DNA of 63,099 nucleotides. Source: Candidatus Acetothermia bacterium JdFR-48. Its GTDB lineage: Bacteria > Bipolaricaulota > Bipolaricaulia > Bipolaricaulales > Bipolaricaulaceae. Position 1 is the stretch's first letter; each line of letters starts with the position of its first letter. Location of the stretch: NCBI GenBank assembly GCA_002011425.1, contig MTNJ01000015.1:1-63099 (forward strand), written 5' to 3'. The notes beneath the pieces are model-generated. The model worked only from the letters and a program-made list of their open reading frames with translations. It searched no databases and was not told the origin of the DNA. Positions 28,098 through 36,343 of the stretch are shown here, piece after piece. A program made the position numbers and the translations under genes.

Positions 28098-28910
28098 ATG
28101 GAACCGGAGATCCTCTCGTTCGCTGGCCCCGATGGCCTCCCCTTGCAGGGCTTCCTTTGGCGGTCCGCGGGGAAGAAACTCCTCCTCATCGTCCACGGCT
28201 ACGGGGAACACGCCCGCCGCTACCTAAAATTCGGTGGGTGACTCGCGGAGTGCGGGTGGAGTGTGGCCGCCTTCGACCTCCGTGGCCACGGAGAGAGCGG
28301 GGGGACGTGCCATATCTCCTCCTTCCGGCAGTATTTCGATGACCTCGATGCCTTCCAGGATAAGGTCTCGCAGGCGCTTCGGGCCGAGATCACCGTGGTC
28401 CTCGGCCAGAGCCTCGGCGGCCTGATTGTCGCCCGATACTTGCAGGAGGGCACCGTGGGGATCGCCGCCGCGGTGCTGAGCTCCCCCGCCCTGGGGTTTG
28501 CGCTCCATATCCCCTGGTGGAAGCAAGCCTTGGCGCACGTAATTTCGTCGCTCGTTCCCTGTGCTCTCTCCCAAGCGGGATAGATCCCGAGCCCTTGAGC
28601 CACTCCGGGGGTCGTAGCAGCGTATCGGGGGGATCACCTAGTGCACCGGATGGTCACGGCCCGGTGGTTAGTGGAGACACTCGCCACCCAACGCGATGCC
28701 CTGGGGAGGGCGGTGCGCGTGCGGCTCCTCGTCATCGTAGGGGAAGGGGACCGCATGGTTTCCCATGATGCCATCGAAGTTTTCTATATACAATCTGGCA
28801 GCGAGCGAAGAGATCTGAAGGTCTACCGCGGTTTCTACCACGAGCCCCTGAACGAGGTCGGCCGTGAGCGCGTTTGGTCGGATATCCTCGACTGGCTCGA
28901 GTCCCTTTAA
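28098..28910 (+). pseudogene. broken alpha/beta hydrolase (monoacylglycerol lipase-like)
   Basis: From the ATG at 28098 (GGGGAAGGG upstream) the frame reads SFAGPDGLPLQGFLW and IVHGYGEHARRYLKFGG, then hits TGA at 28239-28241. It continues in frame as AAFDLRGHGESGG and VVLGQSLGGLIVARYLQ (the GQSLGG nucleophile elbow). Near 28560-28580 the coding frame shifts to LPSGIDPEPLSHSGG, then shifts back to VAAYRGDHLVHRMVTARW, VIVGEGDRMVSHDA and [20 protein letters not shown] to 28910. So there is one nonsense codon plus two compensating frameshifts in an otherwise complete lysophospholipase-family gene. TGA is an ordinary stop elsewhere in the window, so recoding is unlikely. Confidence 0.85.
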
Positions 28911-28966
28911 ACGTCAACTCGTCGCCGTCTTGCACATCTCAAGCGAGGGACGGAAGATCGAGGACG

Positions 28967-29206
28967 ATGCGAAAGGTATTCGCCGTCGCGGCGCGATTCT
29001 ATCAGCTCTTCGTCTCGCCGCTTCTTCCGAAACAGTGCCGGTTTCACCCCACGTGCTCAGAGTACGCCCGTCAGGCAGTGCTCAGGCACGGGGTGATCCG
29101 GGGCGGGTGGCTTGCGGCGAAGCGCATTGCAAAGTGCGGCCCGTGGCACCCCGGCGGCCACGACCCCGTGCCCGAACCCCGGCGAAGCGAGGGGAACCCC
29201 CGATAA
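28967..29206 (+). CDS. yidD: membrane protein insertion efficiency factor YidD
   Basis: The 79-aa protein has the YidD core: [20 protein letters not shown], then [35 protein letters not shown]. YidD is a small membrane-associated protein that assists YidC insertion and is usually next to rnpA and yidC, which are not here. The ATG at 28967 is set by the family start ([13 protein letters not shown]). It converges with the M20D gene. Confidence 0.9.
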   Translation: MRKVFAVAARFYQLFVSPLLPKQCRFHPTCSEYARQAVLRHGVIRGGWLAAKRIAKCGPWHPGGHDPVPEPRRSEGNPR

Positions 29207-29215
29207 AGTGGGCTC

Positions 29216-30406
29216 TCAAGCCTGCTCCTGGCGCAGAACCTTCTCCTCGAACTCCCTACGAACCTCGGCATAGAAGTCGGGGAGGAGCCAGAGCTCCAGA
29301 GCCACGGCAGAAAGGGCCTTGGCGGCAGCGAGCATTCCCCTGCGCGCCTCTTCCGACCGGGCCGCAGCCGCGAACTCGTGGGAGTGGCCAGGGGTCCCAG
29401 CGGGGGCGATCTTGATATAGGGGTGGATGGCCGGGACCGCCTGGGAGATATCGCCCATATCGGTAGAGCCCATCCCGCCATGGGGCTCCTCGATCTCATA
29501 TCCCAGCTCCTCGATGTGGCGACGGAAGGATCGAGCGAGGCGCCGATTGGGCCTCATTGCCTTGTACTCGTGGCCCACCCGGGTAAAGGTGAGCTTCGCC
29601 CCGGTGGCCAGGGCCGCGCCCTCGGCGCACTTCTTAAGCTTCTCCACGAGTTCTTCCTTGTAGTCGTCCTCGGCGGCGCGCACATAAAAGAGGGCGGCGG
29701 CATATTCGGGGACGATGTTGGGTTTGGTGCCCCCGTGGGTGATGATCCCGTGGATTCGGGCCCCATCCCTTATGTGTTGGCGCAGGGCGTTCAGGGCGTT
29801 GAAGGTTTGGATCACAGCGTCCAGGGCGTTTATCCCCTCCTCGGGGCTACCGGAGGCGTGAGCGGGCTTCCCCTGGAACTCGATCTTCACCTCTGTGATA
29901 GCGAGGGACCCCCGTTCAACCAGGGTCCGGTCAGAAGGATGTACCATCATCGCCACGTCCACATCGGAGAAGGCCCCGGTGTCGAGGAGTTTGATCTTCC
30001 CCCCGCCGCCTTCCTCGGCCGGCGTCCCGATCACCATGAGCACCCCGGGGAGGGTTCCCTTGAACGGGGCGAGCCCCAGGGCCGCCCCCAGCGCGATGGT
30101 GGCAATGATGTTGTGACCGCAGGCGTGGCCGAGCTCCGGCAGAGCATCGTACTCGGCAAGGAACGCCACTGCCGGCCCCTCGGCCTCCGCAGGGTGCACT
30201 GCCTTGAAGGCCGTCTCGAATCCCCCCACTCCCCGTTCCACCCGGAAGCCCCCTTTCTCCAGGGCTTCGGTTAGCCAGGCCATGGCCCTGTGCTCCTGGA
30301 AGGCTGTTTCCGGGTTCTCGTGGAGATTCAGGGCAATGTCCCAGAGCTCGTCAGCGATCTCGTCGATCCTCCGCCAGACCTCCGCCTTCACCCGGGATAG
30401 GTCCAT
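29216..30406 (-). CDS. M20D-family amidohydrolase
   Basis: The 396-aa zinc amidohydrolase belongs to the M20 group that includes p-aminobenzoyl-glutamate hydrolase and aminoacylases. Metal and catalytic motifs are LPELGHACGHNIIATI, GTPAEEGGGGK, MMVHPSD and GHSHEF. The dimerisation insert contains FQGKPAHASG and THGGTKPNIVPEYA. The ATG at 30406 sits 4-5 nt from GAGGAGGT; upstream ATG/GTG codons are too close to it. It is last in the tsaD-galE-radical SAM-trmH run. The natural amide substrate cannot be read from the sequence. Confidence 0.85.
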   Translation of the reverse strand: MDLSRVKAEVWRRIDEIADELWDIALNLHENPETAFQEHRAMAWLTEALEKGGFRVERGVGGFETAFKAVHPAEAEGPAVAFLAEYDALPELGHACGHNIIATIALGAALGLAPFKGTLPGVLMVIGTPAEEGGGGKIKLLDTGAFSDVDVAMMVHPSDRTLVERGSLAITEVKIEFQGKPAHASGSPEEGINALDAVIQTFNALNALRQHIRDGARIHGIITHGGTKPNIVPEYAAALFYVRAAEDDYKEELVEKLKKCAEGAALATGAKLTFTRVGHEYKAMRPNRRLARSFRRHIEELGYEIEEPHGGMGSTDMGDISQAVPAIHPYIKIAPAGTPGHSHEFAAAARSEEARRGMLAAAKALSAVALELWLLPDFYAEVRREFEEKVLRQEQA

Positions 30407-30408
30407 CA

Positions 30409-31002
30409 TCACCTCCTCGATGAGCGAGAGAATTCGATGTACTTCTCCCGCAGGGCCTCACGTTCCTCCGGAGAGAGATCACCCGCGCTCCCCAAGATCT
30501 CCCGCCGACGCCGGGCACTTATGTAAAGGGAAATCGCAGCGGCTACCGACACGTTGAACGACTCCACGAACCCCCACATGGGGACATTGAAGCTCCCATC
30601 ACAGACCCCCAGGGCCTTTTTGGAGACGCCCTCCTTCTCGTTCCCGAAGACAAGGGCTAATGGCTCCCCCACGGGGAGCTCTTCTACCGGGAGGGCGCCT
30701 CTCCCCGGCATGGCGATGTAGATCCGATAGCCCTTCTCTTTGAGCTCGGAAAAGGCTCGCTCCGCGCGGCGGAAGCGCTTAACCTCGAGCCACTTCTCCG
30801 CCCCTTGGGTAACTGCCCGGGACGGCTCGAAGGGTACCTGCTCCTCGATGATGTACACGTTCAGGATCCCCAAAGCCTCGCAGGTCCGCAGGATCGCCGC
30901 GGCGTTGTGGGGGTTGGCGAAGTTTTCGCACACCATTACTAGACCCTTGAGACGTCCCGCGACCACCTGTTCGATTCTCTCCAGACGCTCCTGGGTGACC
31001 AT
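30409..31002 (-). CDS. SpoU/TrmH-family RNA 2'-O-methyltransferase
   Basis: The ~197-aa protein has the three knotted SPOUT motifs: NPHNAAAILRTCEALG, LALVFGNEKEGVS and VPMWGFVESFNVSVAAAISL. This is closest to TrmH, which methylates G18 of tRNA, and the short C-terminal helix also fits. The start is uncertain between ATG at 31002 and GTG at 31020; neither has a good ribosome-binding site. Its stop overlaps the start region of the M20D gene. Confidence 0.88.
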   Translation of the reverse strand: MVTQERLERIEQVVAGRLKGLVMVCENFANPHNAAAILRTCEALGILNVYIIEEQVPFEPSRAVTQGAEKWLEVKRFRRAERAFSELKEKGYRIYIAMPGRGALPVEELPVGEPLALVFGNEKEGVSKKALGVCDGSFNVPMWGFVESFNVSVAAAISLYISARRRREILGSAGDLSPEEREALREKYIEFSRSSRR

Positions 31003-31006
31003 GGGG

Positions 31007-32017
31007 TCAAGACCAGACACCGGGGATGCGGGTCCCGCAGCGAGGACAAGCGCCGTCGCTCAGGTCGTCGCCCTCTACCAGGAACCCGTAGCGGTGGATG
31101 AGGACCTTCTCACACGACGGACACACGGTGTCCTCGCTCTGCCCCGGGACATTTCCCAGATAGACGTAATTGAGCCCCACTTCCTTTCCGATCTCCCACG
31201 CCCGGATGAGAGCCGAGAGGGAGGTCGGGGGGTGGGCATGCATCTTGTACGCGGGGAAGAAGCGGGAGATGTGCCATGGGATGTCGGGGGAGACCCCACT
31301 GATGAACTCCGCGATCCAACGCAGCTCCTCCTCGGAGTCGTTGATCCCGGGAATGACAAGGGTCGTCACCTCTACCCAAATTCCCCGTTGGTACATCCCC
31401 TCAATGGTGTCGAGCACTGGCTGCAAGGTGGCCCCCATATAACGACGATAGGTCTCCTCTCGGAACGCCTTGAGGTCCACGTTGGCCCCATCCAGGTAAG
31501 GGGTGACCTCGTCCAGGGCTTCCCGCGTCATGTAGCCGTTGGTCACGAATACGTTCTTGATCCCCAGGGGATGGGCCCGTTTCGCCACCTCATAGGCGAA
31601 CTCGAAGAACACGGTGGGCTCGGTATAGGTATAGGCGATTATCGGGGAGCCAGAGTTCTGGGCCTGGCGCACGAGCTCCTCGGGTTCCACCCACTCGCCT
31701 AAGACTCGGCCCCCATGGTCACGGGGGTACTGGGAGATATGGTAGTTCTGACAGAAGTCACAGCGGAAATTGCACCCAACGGTGGCGAGGGAGAGTGCGT
31801 CGGCCCCGGGGAGGAAGTGGAACAGGGGCTTCTTCTCGATGGGGTCCAGAGCCACCGAGACCACCCGTCCGTAAACCAACGAGTAAAGGGTCCCATTGCG
31901 GTTTTCCCGAACGGTACAAATCCCACGTCCCCCTTCGGCGATAACACATCGATGGGCACAAAGATGACACCGTACCCGTTTGTCCCCGAACGGCTTCCAC
32001 AACATGGCTTCGTGCAT
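31007..32017 (-). CDS. AmmeMemoRadiSam-type radical SAM enzyme
   Basis: The 336-aa protein has an N-terminal Cys-rich segment (VRCHLCAHRCVIAEGGRGIC) and the radical SAM cluster motif ATVGCNFRCDFCQNYH (CxxxCxxC). It closes with a CPSC...CPRC zinc-ribbon-like pair. This architecture matches the radical SAM member of the AMMECR1-Memo-RadiSAM set and is related to pyruvate-formate-lyase activases. The other two partners are not nearby. The ATG at 32017 begins the family N-terminus; the longer open frame upstream is out-of-frame galE and spacer sequence. The substrate is unknown. Confidence 0.87.
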   Translation of the reverse strand: MHEAMLWKPFGDKRVRCHLCAHRCVIAEGGRGICTVRENRNGTLYSLVYGRVVSVALDPIEKKPLFHFLPGADALSLATVGCNFRCDFCQNYHISQYPRDHGGRVLGEWVEPEELVRQAQNSGSPIIAYTYTEPTVFFEFAYEVAKRAHPLGIKNVFVTNGYMTREALDEVTPYLDGANVDLKAFREETYRRYMGATLQPVLDTIEGMYQRGIWVEVTTLVIPGINDSEEELRWIAEFISGVSPDIPWHISRFFPAYKMHAHPPTSLSALIRAWEIGKEVGLNYVYLGNVPGQSEDTVCPSCEKVLIHRYGFLVEGDDLSDGACPRCGTRIPGVWS

Positions 32018-32126
32018 CGCGAGGATCTTAACCGTGGGGAAGCGTCGGGGCCAGCGATCGCTCGCCAGGGTCGGCCTCGCGGGGTATCCCGCGTCGCATC
32101 TCCCGGGGGCACGTCTCCGGAGGTGC

Positions 32127-33104
32127 TCAGCCCCTGCCGTGACGCCGGAGCATCCACTCCCAGGCGGTGGCGATGATCTCTTCGAGAGAAGTGAAACGGG
32201 GCTTCCAGTCAAGCTCCTGTCTGGCCCTGGTGGGGTCTGCCACGAGGGCGGGGGGGTCGCCGGGACGCCGGGGTCCCTCCACCACCGGGATCTCGCGACC
32301 GGTGACGCGTTTGCAGGTCTCTATCACCTCGCGCACGGAGTGGCCCACCCCGGTGCCGAGGTTATAAATCGAACTCGCCCTCCCCTCCCGCAGCCGCTCC
32401 AAGGCCAGGACGTGGGCCTCCGCCAGATCTGCCACGTGGATGAAGTCACGGATGCAGGTCCCATCCGGCGTGTCATAGTCGGTGCCGAAGATCTCCACGT
32501 GATCCCTTAGTCCCAGGGCGGCCTCGAGCACAATGGGGATGAGATGAGGTTCGGGGTCGTGCCACTCACCGATTGTCCCCTCGGGATCAGATCCCGCGGC
32601 ATTGAAGTACCGCAAGGCCACGTATCTTAAGCCGTAAGCGCGAGCGTAATCGGAGAGGATCTCCTCGAAGATCTGTTTGGTACGGCCGTAGGGACTCTTG
32701 GGGCGCTTGGGGTGTTCTTCGGGAATAGGCAGGGACTCTGGGTCGCCATAGACGGCGGCGCTGGAGCTGAAGATGAACTCCGTCACCCCATGTTCGAACA
32801 TCGCCCGGAGGAGGTTCAATCCCCCTACCACGTTGTTCTCATAGTAGATCCGTGGGTTCTCCACCGACTCCCCCACCGCAGTCCGCGCGGCGAAGTGAAT
32901 CACGGAGCGGATGGGGTAGCGGGAGAAGGCTTTTTTCAGGGCAGGATAATCCAGGAGATCGACCTCTACGAATTCGTCGCAGAGCACGAACTCCCGATGG
33001 CCGGTCGAGAGGTTATCCAAAGCCACTACTTCGTAGCCCCGCCCGAGCAAGGCCTTAATCGTATGGGAGCCGATGTAGCCCGCACCGCCGGTGACGAGAA
33101 TCAA
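32127..33104 (-). CDS. galE: UDP-glucose 4-epimerase
   Basis: The 325-aa extended short-chain dehydrogenase interconverts UDP-glucose and UDP-galactose with NAD. The Rossmann motif is VTGGAGYIGSHT, catalytic residues lie in FSSSAAVYGD and SPYGRTKQIFEE (YxxxK), and ALRYFNAAGSDPEG and CIRDFIHVADLAEAHV are GalE signatures. AAAGGAGGT precedes the ATG. Its place between tsaD and the radical SAM gene suggests supply of sugars for envelope glycans, but that is only context. Confidence 0.95.
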   Translation of the reverse strand: MILVTGGAGYIGSHTIKALLGRGYEVVALDNLSTGHREFVLCDEFVEVDLLDYPALKKAFSRYPIRSVIHFAARTAVGESVENPRIYYENNVVGGLNLLRAMFEHGVTEFIFSSSAAVYGDPESLPIPEEHPKRPKSPYGRTKQIFEEILSDYARAYGLRYVALRYFNAAGSDPEGTIGEWHDPEPHLIPIVLEAALGLRDHVEIFGTDYDTPDGTCIRDFIHVADLAEAHVLALERLREGRASSIYNLGTGVGHSVREVIETCKRVTGREIPVVEGPRRPGDPPALVADPTRARQELDWKPRFTSLEEIIATAWEWMLRRHGRG

Positions 33105-33116
33105 ATGACCTCCTTT

Positions 33117-34154
33117 CTATTGCTGTCCTTGCGCCCCGATATCCATCTCGCCCGCTCCCCAGCCGTCCAGAGGAAGGTTTGCCTCGGGGGAGAGGAAGAG
33201 GGGATCACAATGGCCCCGCTCGGCGAAGCGGTAGTACGCACAGGCCGCCACCATGACTGCGTTGTCGGTGCAGAGCTCCGGTGGGGGGAAGAAAACCTTC
33301 ATCCCCCGCTCCGCCGCCAAGTCAGGGAAAACCTCGCGCAGGCGTGAATTGGCCGCCACTCCGCCTACAACTACGATCCTCTCGAGTTCGTAGATCCGCG
33401 CCGCCCGGATCGCCTTGTCCACGAGCACGTCCGCGATCGCTTCAAGGTAGGACGCACAGAGGTCCTTGAGGTCAGGGTGGGGGTGGTCTTTGAGCCATCG
33501 CACTGCGGCGGTCTTGAGCCCGGCGAAGCTCGTGTCGAAGCCCTCGCCTAACATCGGCCGAGGAAAGGGAATCGCCTTTGCGTCCCCTTCGCGGGCCAGT
33601 GAGTCGATAGTCGGTCCCGCGGGGTACCCCAGGCCCACCAGTCGCCCAAGCTTGTCCAGGGCCTCCCCGGCAGCATCGTCGCGAGTGGTTCCAATCACCC
33701 GGAAGTCGTCCCAGTCCTTGACCACCACGAGCTCAGTGTGACCTCCCGAGACAATGAGGCCCAAGAAAGGCGGGGGAACGTTCGGATATGCGAGACGATG
33801 TGCGAAGAGGTGCGCTGCCAGGTGATGCACCCCCACGAAGGGCACGTCCAGGGCTACACTCAGCCCCTTAGCGTAAGAAACGCCCACTACCAAGGGACCG
33901 ATGAGGCCAGGGCCGTAAGTAACTCCCACGAGCTCAATTTCCTTCCAGCTGACCTTTGCCTTACCGAGAGCCTCCTCCACGAGATAGGGGAGTTTCTTCA
34001 GGTGGTCACGGGAGGCGAGTTCCGGAACCACACCCCCGTAGCGAGCATGGAGGTCAACTTGGGAGTAGATCGTGTTCGCCAGAATCTCGTCGCGATCCCG
34101 CAAGATGGCAACCGCGGTCTCGTCGCACGAGGTCTCGATCCCCAGCGTGATCAT
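33117..34154 (-). CDS. tsaD: tRNA N6-adenosine threonylcarbamoyltransferase
   Basis: TsaD transfers the threonylcarbamoyl group to A37 of ANN-decoding tRNAs. The 345-aa protein has GIETSCDETAVAIL, the metal-binding HHLAAHLFAH (HxxxH), LIVSGGHTELVVV, LGYPAGPTIDSLA and VVVGGVAANSRLRE. It has no Shine-Dalgarno; a TAAAAT hexamer lies 9-15 nt before the ATG (34164-34169, minus strand), so the transcript may be essentially leaderless. galE follows 12 nt downstream. Confidence 0.96.
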   Translation of the reverse strand: MITLGIETSCDETAVAILRDRDEILANTIYSQVDLHARYGGVVPELASRDHLKKLPYLVEEALGKAKVSWKEIELVGVTYGPGLIGPLVVGVSYAKGLSVALDVPFVGVHHLAAHLFAHRLAYPNVPPPFLGLIVSGGHTELVVVKDWDDFRVIGTTRDDAAGEALDKLGRLVGLGYPAGPTIDSLAREGDAKAIPFPRPMLGEGFDTSFAGLKTAAVRWLKDHPHPDLKDLCASYLEAIADVLVDKAIRAARIYELERIVVVGGVAANSRLREVFPDLAAERGMKVFFPPPELCTDNAVMVAACAYYRFAERGHCDPLFLSPEANLPLDGWGAGEMDIGAQGQQ

Positions 34155-34864
34155 CGCGGCGCAATTTTAACCGCCCACGCGGTTTTTCCATTTATTACAC
34201 GCCGAGTAGTACCGTTTCAGCGCTTTTTCATGGTAAGGATGTTACCACACTGGGTAGATGAAGGAGGGTGCGTAGTCTGTGGGGATTTTTGGAGGTCTGT
34301 GTTTCTCCGCCCACTGCTATTCCTTCAAGGCCGACATGGTGTGCGGGATCATCATTGAGGAAGCCCGCTAGACGACAACGCTTCCGAAGGCGACGGGGGC
34401 GACACGTCGGAGGGGTGACGTCCTAGATGGGACAAAGAAAACGCGCGTTCGGCTGCGCCCGGGGAGCACAAAAACCTGAGCGACCCTTGCGGGTAACGAG
34501 GCGCTGGACCATTCAAGGCCGAGCAAAGGTCACCGTGAGCTTGGACTGCTTCGTCAAGCTTCACATCGTGGACGCCGCGGGAATGTCCTGAAGGTTGCGA
34601 GGGAGTGCTTCGTCGGGAGGCGATTCGACGACGTGGACCAATCCTCCCCCAGTTCCCGGACGGGGGTACGCGGAGGGAGACAGGTCTTTCTTCCCCTGGG
34701 AGATCTTTTTCCCTAGTGAACGGGGGGTGGTGGAAGTCTTCTACCCCAAGATGAGGCCATCCACTACGACGGATCGGAGGAAAACATACCGGAAAACTGA
34801 GAATTTTTCTCATGTAAAATGGATGTACATCCCTTTGGGGCCAAATCATAAGGGAGGTGTTAGG
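34155..34864. other. intergenic stretch without a recognisable gene
   Basis: About 710 bp between divergent tsaD and the phytase-like gene. Short frames on both strands (for example 34352-34849 minus) lack ribosome-binding sites and family motifs. The right end carries AT-rich sequence with TAAAAT at 34815-34820, a possible -10 for the 34865 gene, and its GGGAGGTG ribosome-binding site. Confidence 0.5.
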
Positions 34865-35983
34865 ATGAGAAAGGGCTTGATATTCGTACTAGTGGCGATA
34901 TTGATGTTCGCTATCTCGGGGTTGGCGGTAGAATTCAAGTTTCTGGGTTCCTACGAGATAGCGACCGAGGACTGGTGGTTCGGGACCATGCCGGTGGGGG
35001 AGATCTCGGGTCTGGCCTACAACCCCGACCTCGGGATCTACTTCGGGATCTGCGACAACCGCGGGAAGGACCCCGAGGAGGGCGTGGCCGGGAGGCTCTA
35101 CCTCCTGGACATCGACCTCGGCTGCTGCGGGATCTACGGGGTGAAGGTCGTCTCGGTGGTATTCCTCGACGCCGACCCCGGGACTCCCGGGGTGCAGCCG
35201 TACGGTCCCGGCGAGGTGGACGCCGAGGAGGTGGTCCTCACCCCCGACCGCAAGCTCATCATCTCCTCCGAGCGCGACCTGAAGGGCATCCCCTGGATCA
35301 GGGTCTTCGCCCTGGACGGGGTGATGCTCTCCGAGATCCCGGTGCCGGGTAAGTTCATCCCCGCCGAAGGAAAGGGCATCCGGAGGAATCTGGCGTTCGA
35401 GGCCATGGCGCTCTCGCCGGACGGCAAGACCCTGTTCTTCGCCAACGAACAAGCCCTGGCCCAGGACGGTCCCATCGCCACCCCCGACAACGGGACCCAG
35501 GTGCGCATCGTCCAGTACGACCTCCCCGGCGATGCTCCGGCGGAGGCGGCGGAGTACGTGTACGTCACCGAGCCCGTCTTCGCCGCCCCAAAGGGCAAAT
35601 ACGCCGACAATGGTGTTGTGGCAATGCTTTATGTGAAGCACCTCGTGCCCGAATACGACCTCTTCGTGGTCGAGCGGGCCTACTCCAGCGGGGTGGGGAA
35701 CGACATCAAGGTCTTCGGAGTGAGGCTCGCGGGGGCCGACGACGTGAAGGAGGTGGAGGCCCTTCCCTATCCCTTCCCCGGGAACGCGGTGGAGAAGACG
35801 TTACTCCTCCGGATCTCGGCCATCCCCGAGTATTCCGATATCCCGGTGGTCCCGGACAACATCGAGGCCATCGTCCTGGGGCCGGCGCTCCCCACGGGGA
35901 ACTCCTCCCTGATCCTCGCCAGCGACAACAACTACAACCTCCCCCAGCGGAACCTGTTCCTCCTGTTCGAGCTCATCCCCTAG
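34865..35983 (+). CDS. secreted phytase/esterase-like beta-propeller protein
   Basis: The 372-aa protein has a signal peptide (MRKGLIFVLVAILMFAISGLA) and resembles the esterase-like activity of phytase family (PF13449-type). Visible features are GEISGLAYNPDLGIYFGICD, EEVVLTPDRKLIISSERD, LAFEAMALSPDGKTLFFANE and VPDNIEAIVLGP. These are repeated beta-blade elements with conserved Asp/Glu. AAGGGAGGTG sits before the ATG. Its 3' end abuts a much more AT-rich Cys-rich gene. The substrate is not predictable; the periplasm or cell surface is the likely location. Confidence 0.75.
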   Translation: MRKGLIFVLVAILMFAISGLAVEFKFLGSYEIATEDWWFGTMPVGEISGLAYNPDLGIYFGICDNRGKDPEEGVAGRLYLLDIDLGCCGIYGVKVVSVVFLDADPGTPGVQPYGPGEVDAEEVVLTPDRKLIISSERDLKGIPWIRVFALDGVMLSEIPVPGKFIPAEGKGIRRNLAFEAMALSPDGKTLFFANEQALAQDGPIATPDNGTQVRIVQYDLPGDAPAEAAEYVYVTEPVFAAPKGKYADNGVVAMLYVKHLVPEYDLFVVERAYSSGVGNDIKVFGVRLAGADDVKEVEALPYPFPGNAVEKTLLLRISAIPEYSDIPVVPDNIEAIVLGPALPTGNSSLILASDNNYNLPQRNLFLLFELIP

Positions 35984-36334
35984 TTGAAGCGGATAGGAGG
36001 GAAAGTAGAGAAGGTTGCTATAGCCCGTAAATATTTCGGTTGCCTAGAGACCAATTGTGGGTCCACGTGTGCAGCGTGGATTGAGTTCAAACAACACGAT
36101 GAATATGGCAACCCTCTTCCCGTCGAAGGTTGGATTGAGATAGAATGTGAGATGGGGTTTCTCTGTGGAGGCTTTTGGCCCATAACGACTGGTTGCCCAG
36201 ATTATGATTCCTGCGACGGATATGGTAGGTGCAGGGTAAATGCAAGGTGTTTTGATTCCCATCACTGTTGTCCCCTGGATTACCGACAACCCAAGGTTTA
36301 CTGCAATATTGAGGTTAACTACGGCTGTTTTTAA
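35984..36334 (+). CDS. 13-cysteine small protein
   Basis: The frame encodes 116 residues with 13 cysteines, many paired by short spacing (NCGSTC, DSCDGYGRC, HHCC), plus three tryptophans. Such density suggests a disulfide-crosslinked extracytoplasmic protein or a cysteine-ligated metal site. No signal peptide is visible. The only in-frame start is TTG at 35984, directly after the previous stop codon; AGGAGGGA lies inside the frame at codons 4-7 with no standard start after it. The gene may therefore have lost its 5' end. Base composition is clearly more AT-rich than the upstream gene. It precedes a redoxin-like gene by 9 nt. No family recognised. Confidence 0.6.
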   Translation: MKRIGGKVEKVAIARKYFGCLETNCGSTCAAWIEFKQHDEYGNPLPVEGWIEIECEMGFLCGGFWPITTGCPDYDSCDGYGRCRVNARCFDSHHCCPLDYRQPKVYCNIEVNYGCF

Positions 36335-36343
36335 GGGGTAAAG

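Noticed and set aside
28236..28244. In-frame TGA in the lipase as recoding (Sec, Trp or Gly)
   Set aside because: TGA is the normal stop of many genes here, the gene also has frameshifts, and the position is not a conserved Cys or Trp site.
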